Below are positions 48,066 to 57,270 of a stretch of DNA of 64,000 nt, in pieces (the stretch's first letter is position 1; each line of letters opens with the position of its first letter). The position numbers were made by a program, and so were the translations under genes. The DNA comes from an uncultured Saprospiraceae bacterium. Lineage in GTDB: Bacteria > Bacteroidota > Bacteroidia > Chitinophagales > Saprospiraceae. The DNA lies in NCBI GenBank assembly GCA_937961455.1, contig CALGNN010000014.1:46888-110887 (forward strand), written 5' to 3'. The notes beneath the pieces are model-generated. The model was not told the origin of the DNA, ran no database searches, and saw only the letters and a list, made by a program, of their open reading frames with translations.

Positions 48066-50030
48066 TCATTTTACGACGAATTTATTAACTCCAATTCCAC
48101 GTCCATTTGCATCGTACAAAACCAAATAATAAAGCCCTGAATTTAATTCTTGGAATTGAAGAAACTTTTGCTCATCAAAAGAATTCACGAGTATACCGTC
48201 TATTGTGTAAATACGACTTTCACTAAAATAATGATCTGTTTGAATTTCGATAAAATTGCTTACTGGATTTGGTATCAGCAAAAAATCCATCGAAGAAATC
48301 AATTCTGTTGAATTTATTACACTAAAATCAGGTCCATATTTTGGCAGTTCTTCACCATACTCAAATGCTCCTCTATCTGGTGCACCATCTGACACAAATG
48401 GATCATTAATATTAGGTAAAGACACTCCTGTATTCCTACTCGATGCATTGCTTACTAATTGCAAATCGAAATCTGCAGAACTAAAGCCAGACTCATAAAC
48501 AGTAGGCACAGACGCATTGTTAAATTCATTCATGTCGATGGCAATTCCGTCAGCTTCAATTGCTTCTCCTGCTTGTAATTCTTCTATCGTATGATATCTA
48601 TTATCATTCCATTTGAACCAAGGATCAACAGCGGCATCTCTCGTGCTGAAATAGGCATTATAATTCCAATCGTCATTGCTCCCATCGACTAAACCGAACT
48701 CTTCAAAACAATATCTTGTCCCACATAAAATGTTATTTTTCAAGATGGTTTCTTGCCAACCTGCAGGAGAAGACATGGCGTTTTGTGATTTAACTCCTGT
48801 ATTATGAACTATGTATAATCCTGCTGGACTTCGATTCATTTTGAAAGTAGAAATTTCAACATTATAAAATTCATTTCTAAATATATAACAAGGGCCACCG
48901 TATACAGGAGCAATACTCACACCTGCCCTTCCATTAACTCCTCTATTCCTATATATTCTAGCATTGGAAACCATTCCATCAACTTCAATAAAATCATCTA
49001 TTATATTGATCAAATCATTATGATGAATATCTATACCATAACAACTGCCATAGGGTGGTCCATCAAGACTGACACCATCTCCGAAATTTGAAATTGAATT
49101 GTAACTCACTACATGATTGTTGCCTCTTAGGTCAATAGCTCTTCCACTAGGAATTCCTGATTGAGGCCAAAAAGTCCTGCCAATAAATTCGTTATTGGTA
49201 ATGTATTGATTGCTTTCTACTCCTTGTTCTCTTCTATTAACATATCCATAGTTCACATCGCTTAATTTATTGTTTTTAATAATAATATTAGAAGTATTCT
49301 GCGCATCTATTCCCCACTCTGCTCCTTTGATTTGAAATCCATCAATATGAATATATCCTGTCTCAGTGTCAAAGGCACCAATCGTAATAGCACCTCGATC
49401 GGTTCCAGCTCCGTCGACCGTTGCTCCATGTAATGTTTCTGCCTGAAATATTATAGGTAAATCTTCTGCCCCACTTTGCATAATTTCAAAAGGACTATAA
49501 ATACCATCAGCAACAATGACTTTCGATCCAGCCGAAATATTATCAGCAGCTTCCTGTAAGCCTAAAAAAGGATCAGCTGCAGCACCAGTGCCTCCTCCAC
49601 TTCCGGGTACAGCATAATATTCAATTAAATTATCATAAGATTTTAAAGCCTTTGTGGTCAACTCAATTTCCCCTAAAAAATTGACTCCATCGGGTTCATG
49701 TATTTCAACTTTGATATCATATTTTTCTCCGGGTTGAAGAAACATAACACTACCTGCAAAAAAGTTTCTATTCAAGGCACTGCCATCCACTTCCATTGAT
49801 GGGTGTGCTCTCATACATTCTGCTCCATCTTTATATACAGATTCAGAAGCCAATTTATAAGACAATTGCATAGATGCGTTAAGATTATCGTCACCTTCAA
49901 CATTAGCGTGAATGGATATATGCTCATAACTCACCGTTGTATTCAATGAGATTACTGAGACGATATTTTCTTGAGCTGATAAAGAGTATAAGAAGAGGGA
50001 GACAACAATTGTTGAAAATGATACTTTCAT
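48066..50030 (-). CDS. Secreted parallel beta-helix protein with T9SS sorting domain
   Basis: A 654-aa exported protein with signal peptide (about 1-19, ending SAQ). Residues about 25-125 look like an Ig/fibronectin domain. From about 135 the GTGAAADPFLGLQEA and GSKVIVADGIY segments open a right-handed beta-helix with IDGFQIKGAEWGID, IIIKNNKL, HHNDLINIIDDFIEVDG, and YGGPCYIFRNEFYN turns. The last 80 residues form a type A T9SS domain (IPNPVSNFIEIQ ... GLYYLVLYD). This fits a family of lyase-like beta-helix proteins in Bacteroidota and planctomycetes. I looked for a PL6 signature and did not find a convincing one. It lies 7 kb from the alginate locus, so a role in polysaccharide cleavage is possible but unproven. 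Confidence 0.8.
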   Translation of the reverse strand: MKVSFSTIVVSLFLYSLSAQENIVSVISLNTTVSYEHISIHANVEGDDNLNASMQLSYKLASESVYKDGAECMRAHPSMEVDGSALNRNFFAGSVMFLQPGEKYDIKVEIHEPDGVNFLGEIELTTKALKSYDNLIEYYAVPGSGGGTGAAADPFLGLQEAADNISAGSKVIVADGIYSPFEIMQSGAEDLPIIFQAETLHGATVDGAGTDRGAITIGAFDTETGYIHIDGFQIKGAEWGIDAQNTSNIIIKNNKLSDVNYGYVNRREQGVESNQYITNNEFIGRTFWPQSGIPSGRAIDLRGNNHVVSYNSISNFGDGVSLDGPPYGSCYGIDIHHNDLINIIDDFIEVDGMVSNARIYRNRGVNGRAGVSIAPVYGGPCYIFRNEFYNVEISTFKMNRSPAGLYIVHNTGVKSQNAMSSPAGWQETILKNNILCGTRYCFEEFGLVDGSNDDWNYNAYFSTRDAAVDPWFKWNDNRYHTIEELQAGEAIEADGIAIDMNEFNNASVPTVYESGFSSADFDLQLVSNASSRNTGVSLPNINDPFVSDGAPDRGAFEYGEELPKYGPDFSVINSTELISSMDFLLIPNPVSNFIEIQTDHYFSESRIYTIDGILVNSFDEQKFLQFQELNSGLYYLVLYDANGRGIGVNKFVVK

Positions 50031-50058
50031 ATTGTTGTTTTCTTTAAATAAATCAGTG

Positions 50059-50598
50059 CTAATTAAGCTTCTTTTGTAAGATACGATTTATTTGTTTCCG
50101 ATGTCTTAATAAATGTTCATGAAAAAAAATCAACATTCCTCTCATACTCATTCTACCCGCAATTGGGTGTTTGTAAATTTGTTTGCCGATGTGATCTTCA
50201 GGTATGCCACTATAATATTCCCACAGAGCTATTCTATTTTTAGTCCATTCTGATTTAATATCAGCAAAGGCACTTTCTGCAGGAAAATGATCTTCATTAA
50301 CTGCTTTTGGGGCTTTAACTCGAATAAAGTTTTTGGAGTATAGGGCAAGTGTTCCTACCCTCCATAAATCCGTAATCGCCGCACTCTTCAATTTTGGATT
50401 AAAACTTAATTTTTTAATTACATAAGCCATTGATAGCTTTTCCACCAGCATTAAATGATGACAGACTTGAGCAACTGACCATTCATGTTCTGAAGGCTTC
50501 CAATTTAAAGTTTCATAATCCAATTTTTCGCACACGGACAAAAGTTCTTCAATGTCTTCATTCAGGATATTTTGCAATTTATGGTATCGTGTATTCAT
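50059..50598 (-). CDS. DinB-like superfamily protein
   Basis: A 179-aa four-helix-bundle protein. The family signature is visible: the N-terminal EW(S/T)-AQV-HHL segment with His47/His48 and the C-terminal FFHEHLLRH segment, which together give the three-His metal site of DinB/YfiT-type proteins. The LNWKPSEHEWSV motif is typical of DinB_2. Activities in the family are thiol-dependent transferases or hydrolases; the substrate here is unknown. Its start lies only 17 bp from the octamer repeat array, which fills the region upstream of its promoter or may contain it. Confidence 0.85.
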   Translation of the reverse strand: MNTRYHKLQNILNEDIEELLSVCEKLDYETLNWKPSEHEWSVAQVCHHLMLVEKLSMAYVIKKLSFNPKLKSAAITDLWRVGTLALYSKNFIRVKAPKAVNEDHFPAESAFADIKSEWTKNRIALWEYYSGIPEDHIGKQIYKHPIAGRMSMRGMLIFFHEHLLRHRKQINRILQKKLN

Positions 50599-50614
50599 TT
50601 TATAAGGTATTTGA

Positions 50615-50854
50615 CTGTTTGGCTGTTTGGCTGTTTAGCTGTTTAGCTGTTTAGCTGTTTGGCTAATTGGCTGTTTGGCTGGTTAGCTGCTTGGCTGTTT
50701 AGCTGTTTAGCTGTTTGGCTGTTTGGCTGTTTAGCTGTTTGGCTGTTTGGCTGTTTGGTTGTTTAGCTTTTTGGCTGTTTGGCTGTTTGGCTAATTGGCT
50801 AAATGGCTAAATGGCTAAATGGCTAAATGGCTAAATGGCTAATATGCTAAAAAG
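50615..50854. repeat. Octamer tandem repeat array (28 units plus 2 degenerate)
   Basis: From 50615 to 50838 the DNA is an unbroken run of 28 octamers with no indel. The main forms are CTGTTTGG and CTGTTTAG, with CTAATTGG at positions 7 and 23. The last five (50799-50838) are identical CTAAATGG copies. Two degenerate units follow to 50854. It fills most of the 318-bp gap between the divergent DinB and amidohydrolase genes. The changes cluster at fixed positions in the unit (bases 3-5 and 7), so the array contains at least two sub-families that look amplified separately. It does not encode a plausible protein. Confidence 0.97.
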
Positions 50855-50916
50855 TCAATTGCTATCACATAAATCTAAAAAAATACTAGCTTTAAGCAAT
50901 CCAACAATGTCCAAAA

Positions 50917-52509
50917 ATGAAAAAATCTTTAATCACGCTCTTTCTCTTTATAATTAATATTGGTTTGATTCTAGCTCAGGTTGAAAAAGCCCCCTTAGTC
51001 AACGAGGGTGATGGACCTTATCCACAACTTATCATAAGAGGTGTAACCTTGATTGAGGGCAACGGCGCACCTCCAAGAGGTCCTGTTGATATTGTAGTTG
51101 AGAACAATATTATTAGACAGATAAAGGTGGTTGGCTACCCAGGAGTTCCCATAGATCCTGACAAGCGACCTAAGCTTCAAGCTGGCGGAAAAGAGTTAGA
51201 TGCAGAAGGCATGTATCTATTGCCAGGTTTTGTTGATATGCATGGGCACATAGGCGGAAGGTCCCAAGGGGCGAATGCAGAATATGTGTTTAAGCTTTGG
51301 ATGGCACATGGTATTACGACCATCAGAGATCCATCTTGTGGAAATGGACTTGATTGGGTTTTGGATCAAAAAGTAAAGTCAGAATTGAATAAAATAACCG
51401 CACCTCGAATCATGGCTTACACAGTATTTGGTCAGGGTAGTCAAGAGAGTATAAGCACTCCTGCCATGGCAAAAGCTTGGGTGGAATCGAATGCTCGAAA
51501 TGGAGCTGATGGCATAAAGTTTTTTGGGGCAAATCCCAAAATCATGGATGCGGCTCTCAGACGAAATAAAGAGTTGGGCTTACGCTCAGCTTGTCACCAT
51601 GCTCAGTTGGATGTCGCGAAATGGAATGTACTTAATTCGGCCCATGCAGGCTTGACAAGTATGGAACATTGGTATGGATTACCAGAAGCTTTATTCGAAG
51701 ACAAAACCATCCAAGACTATCCTGTTGACTATAATTATCAAAATGAACAAGATCGTTTTAGTGAAGCTGGAAGACTATGGAAACAGGCAGCGAAGCCTTA
51801 TTCAGATCATTGGAACAAAGTCATGGATGAATTAATTGAATTGGACTTTACATTGGATCCAACTTTTAATATTTATGAGGCCAGCAGGGATTTACATCGT
51901 TCCAGGCGATTGGAGTGGCATGAGGATTATACCATGCCGATGCTTTGGCAATTTTATGCACCCAGTAAAATTTCACATGGATCCTATTGGCATTTTTGGG
52001 GAACAGAAGAAGAGGTTGATTGGAGAAATAATTATCATTTATGGATGACCTTCGTTAACGAATATAAAAACAGAGGAGGTCGAGTAACAGCTGGTTCAGA
52101 TTCGGGATTTATTTATCAATTGTATGGCTTTGCCTACATCAGAGAATTAGAATTACTGAGAGAAGCTGGTTTTCACCCATTGGAGGTGATCATGTCTGCG
52201 ACAATAAATGGAGCCGAAGCATTAGGCTTGGAAGATAAAATCGGAAGTATTGAAATTGGTAAATTGGCAGACATGGTGATTGTGGAAGAAAACCCTCTTG
52301 CCAATCTAAAAGTACTCTATGGAACAGGCGCTATCAAACTGACTGAAGACAATGAGGTAGTGCGTGTAGGAGGCGTAAAGTATACCATCAAAGACGGGAT
52401 TATTTATGATGCAAAGCAACTATTGAAAGATGTAAAAGAAATGGTGGACAAAGATAAAGAAGAGCGAGGTTTTGAATTACGTCAACCTGGAATACCTAAA
52501 CGTCCATAA
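50917..52509 (+). CDS. Secreted amidohydrolase
   Basis: A 530-aa metal-dependent hydrolase with signal peptide (about 1-21, ending LAQ), so periplasmic or exported. It has the amidohydrolase barrel: LLPGFVDMHGH with His109 and His111, DGIKFFG with the likely bridging Lys, HHAQLD with a later His, and TAGSDSG with the C-terminal catalytic Asp. The closing IGSIEIGKLADMVIVEENP segment is diagnostic of the composite domain. An insert of about 90 residues (about 245-335) between barrel strands is larger than in typical members. Substrate unknown. The glycoside-hydrolase-like lipoprotein gene follows after 34 bp, so they are probably co-transcribed. Confidence 0.88.
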   Translation: MKKSLITLFLFIINIGLILAQVEKAPLVNEGDGPYPQLIIRGVTLIEGNGAPPRGPVDIVVENNIIRQIKVVGYPGVPIDPDKRPKLQAGGKELDAEGMYLLPGFVDMHGHIGGRSQGANAEYVFKLWMAHGITTIRDPSCGNGLDWVLDQKVKSELNKITAPRIMAYTVFGQGSQESISTPAMAKAWVESNARNGADGIKFFGANPKIMDAALRRNKELGLRSACHHAQLDVAKWNVLNSAHAGLTSMEHWYGLPEALFEDKTIQDYPVDYNYQNEQDRFSEAGRLWKQAAKPYSDHWNKVMDELIELDFTLDPTFNIYEASRDLHRSRRLEWHEDYTMPMLWQFYAPSKISHGSYWHFWGTEEEVDWRNNYHLWMTFVNEYKNRGGRVTAGSDSGFIYQLYGFAYIRELELLREAGFHPLEVIMSATINGAEALGLEDKIGSIEIGKLADMVIVEENPLANLKVLYGTGAIKLTEDNEVVRVGGVKYTIKDGIIYDAKQLLKDVKEMVDKDKEERGFELRQPGIPKRP

Positions 52510-52543
52510 AAGATGTTTAGCTTTAATTAAATTTTATTTATTT

Positions 52544-53893
52544 ATGAGATGTATTGTTTTTTTATGTGTACTTCTTTTAAGTGCATGTGCTGTAGAATCA
52601 GGAGAATCAAATAATTCTGATACTGTAAAAAAAGTAGAAATTAAAAACATTGACGGCCAGTACACCTTCGTCATTGATGGTAAACCTTTCAAAGTCAAAG
52701 GTGTTGGATTGGATTCTGATCAAGGTCGATATTTTAAAGAATTAAAGGAAGCAGGTGCTAACACCTTCAGAACATGGAGGACGAATAATGCAGATATTGA
52801 ACTTGCTGCAGCTAAAGAACATGGACTCATGGTCGCTATGGGTTTGGACATCCACAAAGAATTGCATGGATTTGATTTCAATGATGAAAAAGCTGTCGCA
52901 GAACAATTCGAAAGATTAAAAAAGCGGATAGATAAATACAAGGATCATCCTAATGTTTTGTGCTGGGTAGCAGGTAATGAATTGAATCTACTTTTTGACG
53001 AAAAAGGTGGATTGAAATTAGTGAATCCTAAGACATATACTGCTTTAGCTGATATTGTCGATTACATACACGAAGTTGACCCCAATCACCCTGTTACGAC
53101 CACCTTTGCAGGAATGAGTAGATCTCATGTTGATCTTGCACTAAAACATTGTCCACAGCTTGATTTTATGAGTTATCAAATTTATGGAGGCTTGGGAACA
53201 CTTCCTGAAATCACGGAAAAATCTTTGGTTGATCGACCGTTCATGATCACAGAGTTTGGACCTGTAGGTCATTGGGAATTGCCTTCTACAGAATGGGGAC
53301 GAGAAATCGAACAAAACAGTCAACAACGAGCTGATGGAATGGCGCAGAGAATCACCAAGGGATTAGAAGGAGACAACAAAGGACTTTGCATGGGTGGCTT
53401 TGCATTTCTCTGGGGACAAAAACAAGAACGCACACCCACCTGGTATGGGGTATTCAACAAAGATGGAAAAGCTTCCGCATCAGTGGATGAATTGACAAAA
53501 TGGTGGACTGGCTCCTACCCTAAAAATCGCGCTCCTGTGATCAATGAATTTACCCTTAATGGCAAAATTGCTAATGATAACATTTATGTAAAGCCTGGAG
53601 AAATACTGCAGGTCAAAGCATCTGGAATGGATCGAGAAAATAATCCGCTTTCTTTCAATTTAAACTTCATGACAGAGGTCAAGGTGAAAAGTGATGGAGG
53701 CGCTTTTGAGAAAGAACCAGAAGTCTTAAGCATTAATTATGTGGATGTAAAAAATATATCGAATGGCCCAAATGCCATTAAGCCTAAAATCAAAGCTCCA
53801 GAAAAAGAAGGAGATTATCGTCTATTTCTTTATTTAGACGATGGGAATGGAAAAGTAGCCAATGCCAATATTCCATTTTATGTAAAAAAATAG
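52544..53893 (+). CDS. Glycoside-hydrolase-like (TIM barrel, clan A type) lipoprotein
   Basis: I start at ATG 52544, which gives a lipoprotein signal peptide (lipobox LSAC, Cys15). The 449-aa product has a (beta/alpha)8-type domain (about 35-345). It shows GANTFRTWRT, then WVAGNELN with probable acid/base Glu146, and PFMITEFGP with probable nucleophile Glu237, the two catalytic positions of clan GH-A enzymes. A C-terminal beta-sandwich (about 352-449) follows. It resembles GH2/GH5-like proteins annotated as glycosidase or glucanosyltransferase. It follows the amidohydrolase by 34 bp. A partial, decayed second copy lies at 56866-57230. Confidence 0.8.
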   Translation: MRCIVFLCVLLLSACAVESGESNNSDTVKKVEIKNIDGQYTFVIDGKPFKVKGVGLDSDQGRYFKELKEAGANTFRTWRTNNADIELAAAKEHGLMVAMGLDIHKELHGFDFNDEKAVAEQFERLKKRIDKYKDHPNVLCWVAGNELNLLFDEKGGLKLVNPKTYTALADIVDYIHEVDPNHPVTTTFAGMSRSHVDLALKHCPQLDFMSYQIYGGLGTLPEITEKSLVDRPFMITEFGPVGHWELPSTEWGREIEQNSQQRADGMAQRITKGLEGDNKGLCMGGFAFLWGQKQERTPTWYGVFNKDGKASASVDELTKWWTGSYPKNRAPVINEFTLNGKIANDNIYVKPGEILQVKASGMDRENNPLSFNLNFMTEVKVKSDGGAFEKEPEVLSINYVDVKNISNGPNAIKPKIKAPEKEGDYRLFLYLDDGNGKVANANIPFYVKK

Positions 53894-54245
53894 TTAGTCG
53901 ATTTAAACTGATGCTTCTAAAAATTTGATGCTTCTTTTTTTGATTTAATATCAAAATAAAAGCACCTCCTATAGATCAAAAAAATAAAGCATTTGTTAAA
54001 GCCATGTATCTATTGGAGGATGAAGGCTCAAAATTTCGATTACACTGCTTTTATTTAAATGTCCAATAAAGGATCAGAGATACGGGTTTAGCCACATGGA
54101 AAATTCTTATTTCCATTTACCATCTTAATCTGCAATACTTTAAAAAATTAAAGTAAAGCATTAGCTCAATAAAATACAAAGGGTAATAATTCATTCAGAC
54201 AATGTGACCTTTTACTTTCTAACTCTATTAAGTAAAAAACATGAT
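53894..54245. other. Intergenic region, 352 bp
   Basis: AT-rich. Near its left end the 9-mer GATGCTTCT is repeated 20 bp apart (about 53912-53941) and followed by a T-run, but no stable hairpin is visible. A short open frame near 54000-54065 has no recognisable product. I see no RNA gene, and no trace of the glycoside-hydrolase duplicate on this side of the NHL gene. Confidence 0.5.
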
Positions 54246-56774
54246 ATGAAATACATAATTACTTTTTGTTTCTTCTTCTTGGTAGCACTTCAAATTAATG
54301 CACAATATCTCTCAACCATTACGGATATTTTTGATGCTCCAGAACAATCTGTGGTTGATGCTGCTGGCAATGTTTACATTGCTGATACGGATTTGAACCA
54401 AATATTTATTTACAAACCTGACGGTACCATTTCCGTATATGCTGGGAATGGAGTAGGCACTCATGCCGATGGACCTCGACTATCAGCTAGTTTTAACTAT
54501 CCTATCGGATTGGCGATTGATGACAATGAAAACATTTATGTTTCAGAAGGTTTAAATTATGACATCCGAAAAATAACTCCCGATGGTATCGTTTCAACCA
54601 TTACAGGTGGAACCCAAGGATATGTCGACGGAAATTTTAGTGTAGCTCAATTCACTGGCCTTGGATACATGACTTGGTATGACAATGCCTTATTTATCAC
54701 GGATGGAACAAATGATGTAATAAGAAAAATAGATTTTACAACTCAGACAGTAAGTACCTATGCTGGGTCAGGGATTGAGGGTGATCTGGATGGCAACTAT
54801 GATGTCGCAAGGTTTAATCGGCCTAGAGCGGTATTATCTGATGGTCTTGGTAACATTTACGTAGCTGACTCTGAAAATCATAAAGTAAAGAAAATTGACG
54901 CAAATCAAGTTGTGACCACCTTTGCTGGCACAGGAAATGCGGGACACATTGATGGCGAAACTTTCAATGCAGAATTTAATGGATTGAAAGGAATGACCAT
55001 AGATGTGGATGGCAATATTTATATAGCTGACAGACTGAATTACGTTGTCAGAAAAATTAGTACGGGAGGAATCGTTTCAACAGTTATTGGCTTACCTGGT
55101 GTTCCCGGAAATGTAGATGGTTTTCCCAACGTGGCAAAAATTGGCCGTCCTGTTAATGTCACCTATGCGGAACCTGATTTAATCTTGTCTGATTGGGGAA
55201 ATAAAACCTTGAGATACATTGAACTTGCCACAGGTAATGAAGATTTCGATCAAGATGGATACATTGCAAGTGAAGATTGTGATGACCTAAACCCGAATGC
55301 AAATCCCGGTCAAACAGAAATACCCTACAATGGATTTGATGATGATTGCGACCCGTCAACTCTGGATGACGATTTAGACCAAGATGGATATAACAATGTG
55401 GATGATTGCGATGATCTAAATGCTGATGCGAATCCTGGCCAAACAGAAATACCCTATAATGGATTGGATGACGATTGTGACAACACAACGTTAGATGATG
55501 ATCTTGACCAAGATGGTTATGGCATCATAGATGATTGTGATGATAATAATCCAAATGTCAATCCTGGTCAAACGGAGATTCCTTGGACGGGCATAGATGA
55601 AGATTGTGATGAAAGCACGCTTGATGACGATATTGATCAAGATGGATTTGGTCTTGATTTTGATTGCAACGATACTGATCCAAACATTAATCCTGATCAG
55701 ACTGAAATACCTTACAATGGTCTCGACGATGATTGTGATGATGAAACATTAGACGATGATTTAGATCAAGACGGATTTGGCATAGATGAAGATTGTGATG
55801 ACAACAATCCAGATGTGAATCCTGATCAAGATGAAATTCCTGGAAATGGACTAAACGATGATTGTGACGCTTCGACTCCTGACAACGATGCAGATCAAGA
55901 TGGCTACGGTGATGACATTGACTGCGACGACAATGACCCTAATGTCAATCCTGGTCAAACGGAGATTCCTTACAATAGCATAGATGATGATTGTGATCCA
56001 ACAACACTTGATGATGACTTTGATCAAGATGGCTATGCTAGTGCTGAAGATTGTGATGACGATAATCCTAATATTAATCCAGGACAAGAAGAAATTCCGT
56101 ATAACGATATTGATGACGATTGCAATGAGGCCACTTTAGATGACGATGTAGATCAAGATGGTTTCTTACTTGCAGATGATTGTGATGATATGAATCCTGC
56201 CGTAAATCCAGACCAAACAGAAATTCCTTACAATGGATTGGATGATGATTGTGACGCATCAACATTGGATGATGATCTTGATCAAGATGGCTTTGTCGCA
56301 GAATTAGATTGTGATGATACAAATAATGAGATTAATCCAGATGCCCAAGAAATCCCATACAATGGAATTGACGATGACTGTGACCCACAAAGTCTAGATG
56401 ACGACTTAGACCAAGATGGATTTAACTTGGCCGATGATTGTGATGATACAAATAGTGAGATTAATCCTAATGCTGTAGAAATCCCAGGTAATGACATTGA
56501 TGAAAATTGTGATGGCTTAGTAGTAGGAATACATAATTTAAATGGTGTCAAGATTGATATTTATCCGAATCCCGCACAAAACATAGTTTTCGTTCAAACG
56601 GATAAATTTTTGAATTTCACTTTAGAGATTTACAATCTAGATGGTAAATTAATATTGCAAAAAGATAATATTACAACTGTTGATGTTTCAAACTATCAAG
56701 TGGGGAGCTATGTATTCATCATTAAAAATAAGTTAACTCAAGAATTGATTATTGATAAAATTCAGATTTATTAA
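54246..56774 (+). CDS. T9SS-secreted NHL-propeller protein with ten MopE-type metal-binding repeats
   Basis: I start at ATG 54246, giving a signal peptide (1-20, ending NAQ); the frame runs back to 54204. The 842-aa protein has an NHL beta-propeller (about 25-330; repeated GNVYIADTDLNQI, GNIYVADSENHKVKKID, GNIYIADRLNYVVRKI, each followed by STYAG/TTFAG strands). Ten repeats of 43 residues follow from residue 335 (pattern DQDG(Y/F)-DCDD-N-NP-(Q)-EIP-N-DDDCD). This is the putative metal-binding motif of MopE-related proteins, rich in Ca-binding-like Asp loops. A type A T9SS domain ends the chain (IDIYPNPAQN ... YVFIIKNK). It is probably a calcium-stiffened stalk that holds the propeller away from the cell surface. 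Confidence 0.9.
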   Translation: MKYIITFCFFFLVALQINAQYLSTITDIFDAPEQSVVDAAGNVYIADTDLNQIFIYKPDGTISVYAGNGVGTHADGPRLSASFNYPIGLAIDDNENIYVSEGLNYDIRKITPDGIVSTITGGTQGYVDGNFSVAQFTGLGYMTWYDNALFITDGTNDVIRKIDFTTQTVSTYAGSGIEGDLDGNYDVARFNRPRAVLSDGLGNIYVADSENHKVKKIDANQVVTTFAGTGNAGHIDGETFNAEFNGLKGMTIDVDGNIYIADRLNYVVRKISTGGIVSTVIGLPGVPGNVDGFPNVAKIGRPVNVTYAEPDLILSDWGNKTLRYIELATGNEDFDQDGYIASEDCDDLNPNANPGQTEIPYNGFDDDCDPSTLDDDLDQDGYNNVDDCDDLNADANPGQTEIPYNGLDDDCDNTTLDDDLDQDGYGIIDDCDDNNPNVNPGQTEIPWTGIDEDCDESTLDDDIDQDGFGLDFDCNDTDPNINPDQTEIPYNGLDDDCDDETLDDDLDQDGFGIDEDCDDNNPDVNPDQDEIPGNGLNDDCDASTPDNDADQDGYGDDIDCDDNDPNVNPGQTEIPYNSIDDDCDPTTLDDDFDQDGYASAEDCDDDNPNINPGQEEIPYNDIDDDCNEATLDDDVDQDGFLLADDCDDMNPAVNPDQTEIPYNGLDDDCDASTLDDDLDQDGFVAELDCDDTNNEINPDAQEIPYNGIDDDCDPQSLDDDLDQDGFNLADDCDDTNSEINPNAVEIPGNDIDENCDGLVVGIHNLNGVKIDIYPNPAQNIVFVQTDKFLNFTLEIYNLDGKLILQKDNITTVDVSNYQVGSYVFIIKNKLTQELIIDKIQIY
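55248..56519 (+). repeat. Ten tandem 129-bp repeats encoding MopE-type units
   Basis: Units begin every 129 bp from 55248 to 56409 with no insertion or deletion; the last lacks the final acidic TLDDD-like tail. Protein units are more alike than the DNA, which has many third-position changes, showing older repeats under protein-level selection. Unit 5 is the most divergent (GNGLNDDCD, TPDNDA). Confidence 0.93.
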
Positions 56775-56806
56775 TAAAGGTATTTTTATTAAAATATTCC
56801 TGATTA

Positions 56807-56854
56807 AAAGCCTAAAAGGCCAAGTGTATTTTGCGCTTGGCTTTTTAGGTTTTG
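56807..56854 (+). terminator. Terminator after the NHL/MopE gene
   Basis: A 16-bp stem (56811-56826 with 56834-56849), two pairs of it G-U, around a 7-nt loop, followed by TTTTG. It lies directly before the glycoside-hydrolase remnant. Confidence 0.8.
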
Positions 56855-56865
56855 ATTTAATAATA

Positions 56866-57230
56866 GACCCCAATTATCTTGTTACGACAACCTTTGTGGG
56901 AATGAGTAAATCCCATGTTGATCTTGCACTAAAACATTGCACTAAGCTCGATTACATGAGTTATCAAATTTAAAGAGGCTTGAGAACACTTCTTGAAATC
57001 ACTTCATGACATAGGTCAAGGTATAAAGTGATGGAGTTACTTTTAAGAAAGAACCAGAAGTCTTAAGCATTAATTATGTCGATGGAAAAAATATATCGGA
57101 TGGGCCTAATGCCATTAAGCCCAAAATCAAAGCTCCAGAAAAAGAAGGAGATTATCGTCTATTCCTTTATTTAGATGATGGTAATGGTAAATTAGCCAAT
57201 GCCAATATTCTATTTTATGTAAAGGAGTAG
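56866..57230 (+). pseudogene. Remnant of a second copy of the glycoside-hydrolase lipoprotein gene
   Basis: Two blocks match the gene at 52544-53893 without indels. 56866-57002 matches 53078-53214 (by hand count about 86% identical). 57001-57230 matches 53664-53893 (about 90%), including the stop. The roughly 450 bp between them, which encode the catalytic nucleophile region, are deleted with a 2-bp overlap at the join. The first block carries an in-frame TAA at 56971-56973, and the deletion shifts the frame. There is no 5' part. This is a decayed duplicate, not a gene. Confidence 0.92.
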
Positions 57231-57270
57231 GATTTAATTTTTAGTCTTATTCGAGTAAATATCAAAGCTG

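Noticed and set aside
48066..50030. Assignment of the beta-helix protein as a PL6 alginate lyase
   Set aside because: The beta-helix and proximity to the alginate locus suggested it, but I did not find the PL6-type catalytic Lys/Arg segment; left as an uncharacterised beta-helix protein.
50430..50654. 74-residue plus-strand reading frame running into the octamer array
   Set aside because: It is antisense to DinB, and its C-terminus is only the translated repeat (LF/AV/CL units); no start site or family.
50615..50854. CRISPR array
   Set aside because: The units are 8 bp with no spacers and no cas genes are nearby; it is a simple tandem repeat.
55159..56551. Several minus-strand reading frames rich in His and Ile opposite the NHL/MopE gene
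   Set aside because: They are mirror products of the Asp-rich codons of the 129-bp repeats, with no start signals.
56752..56973. 73-residue frame joining the end of the NHL gene region to the glycoside-hydrolase remnant
   Set aside because: It is a chance fusion of intergenic DNA, a terminator stem and the pseudogene; it stops at the in-frame TAA of the remnant.
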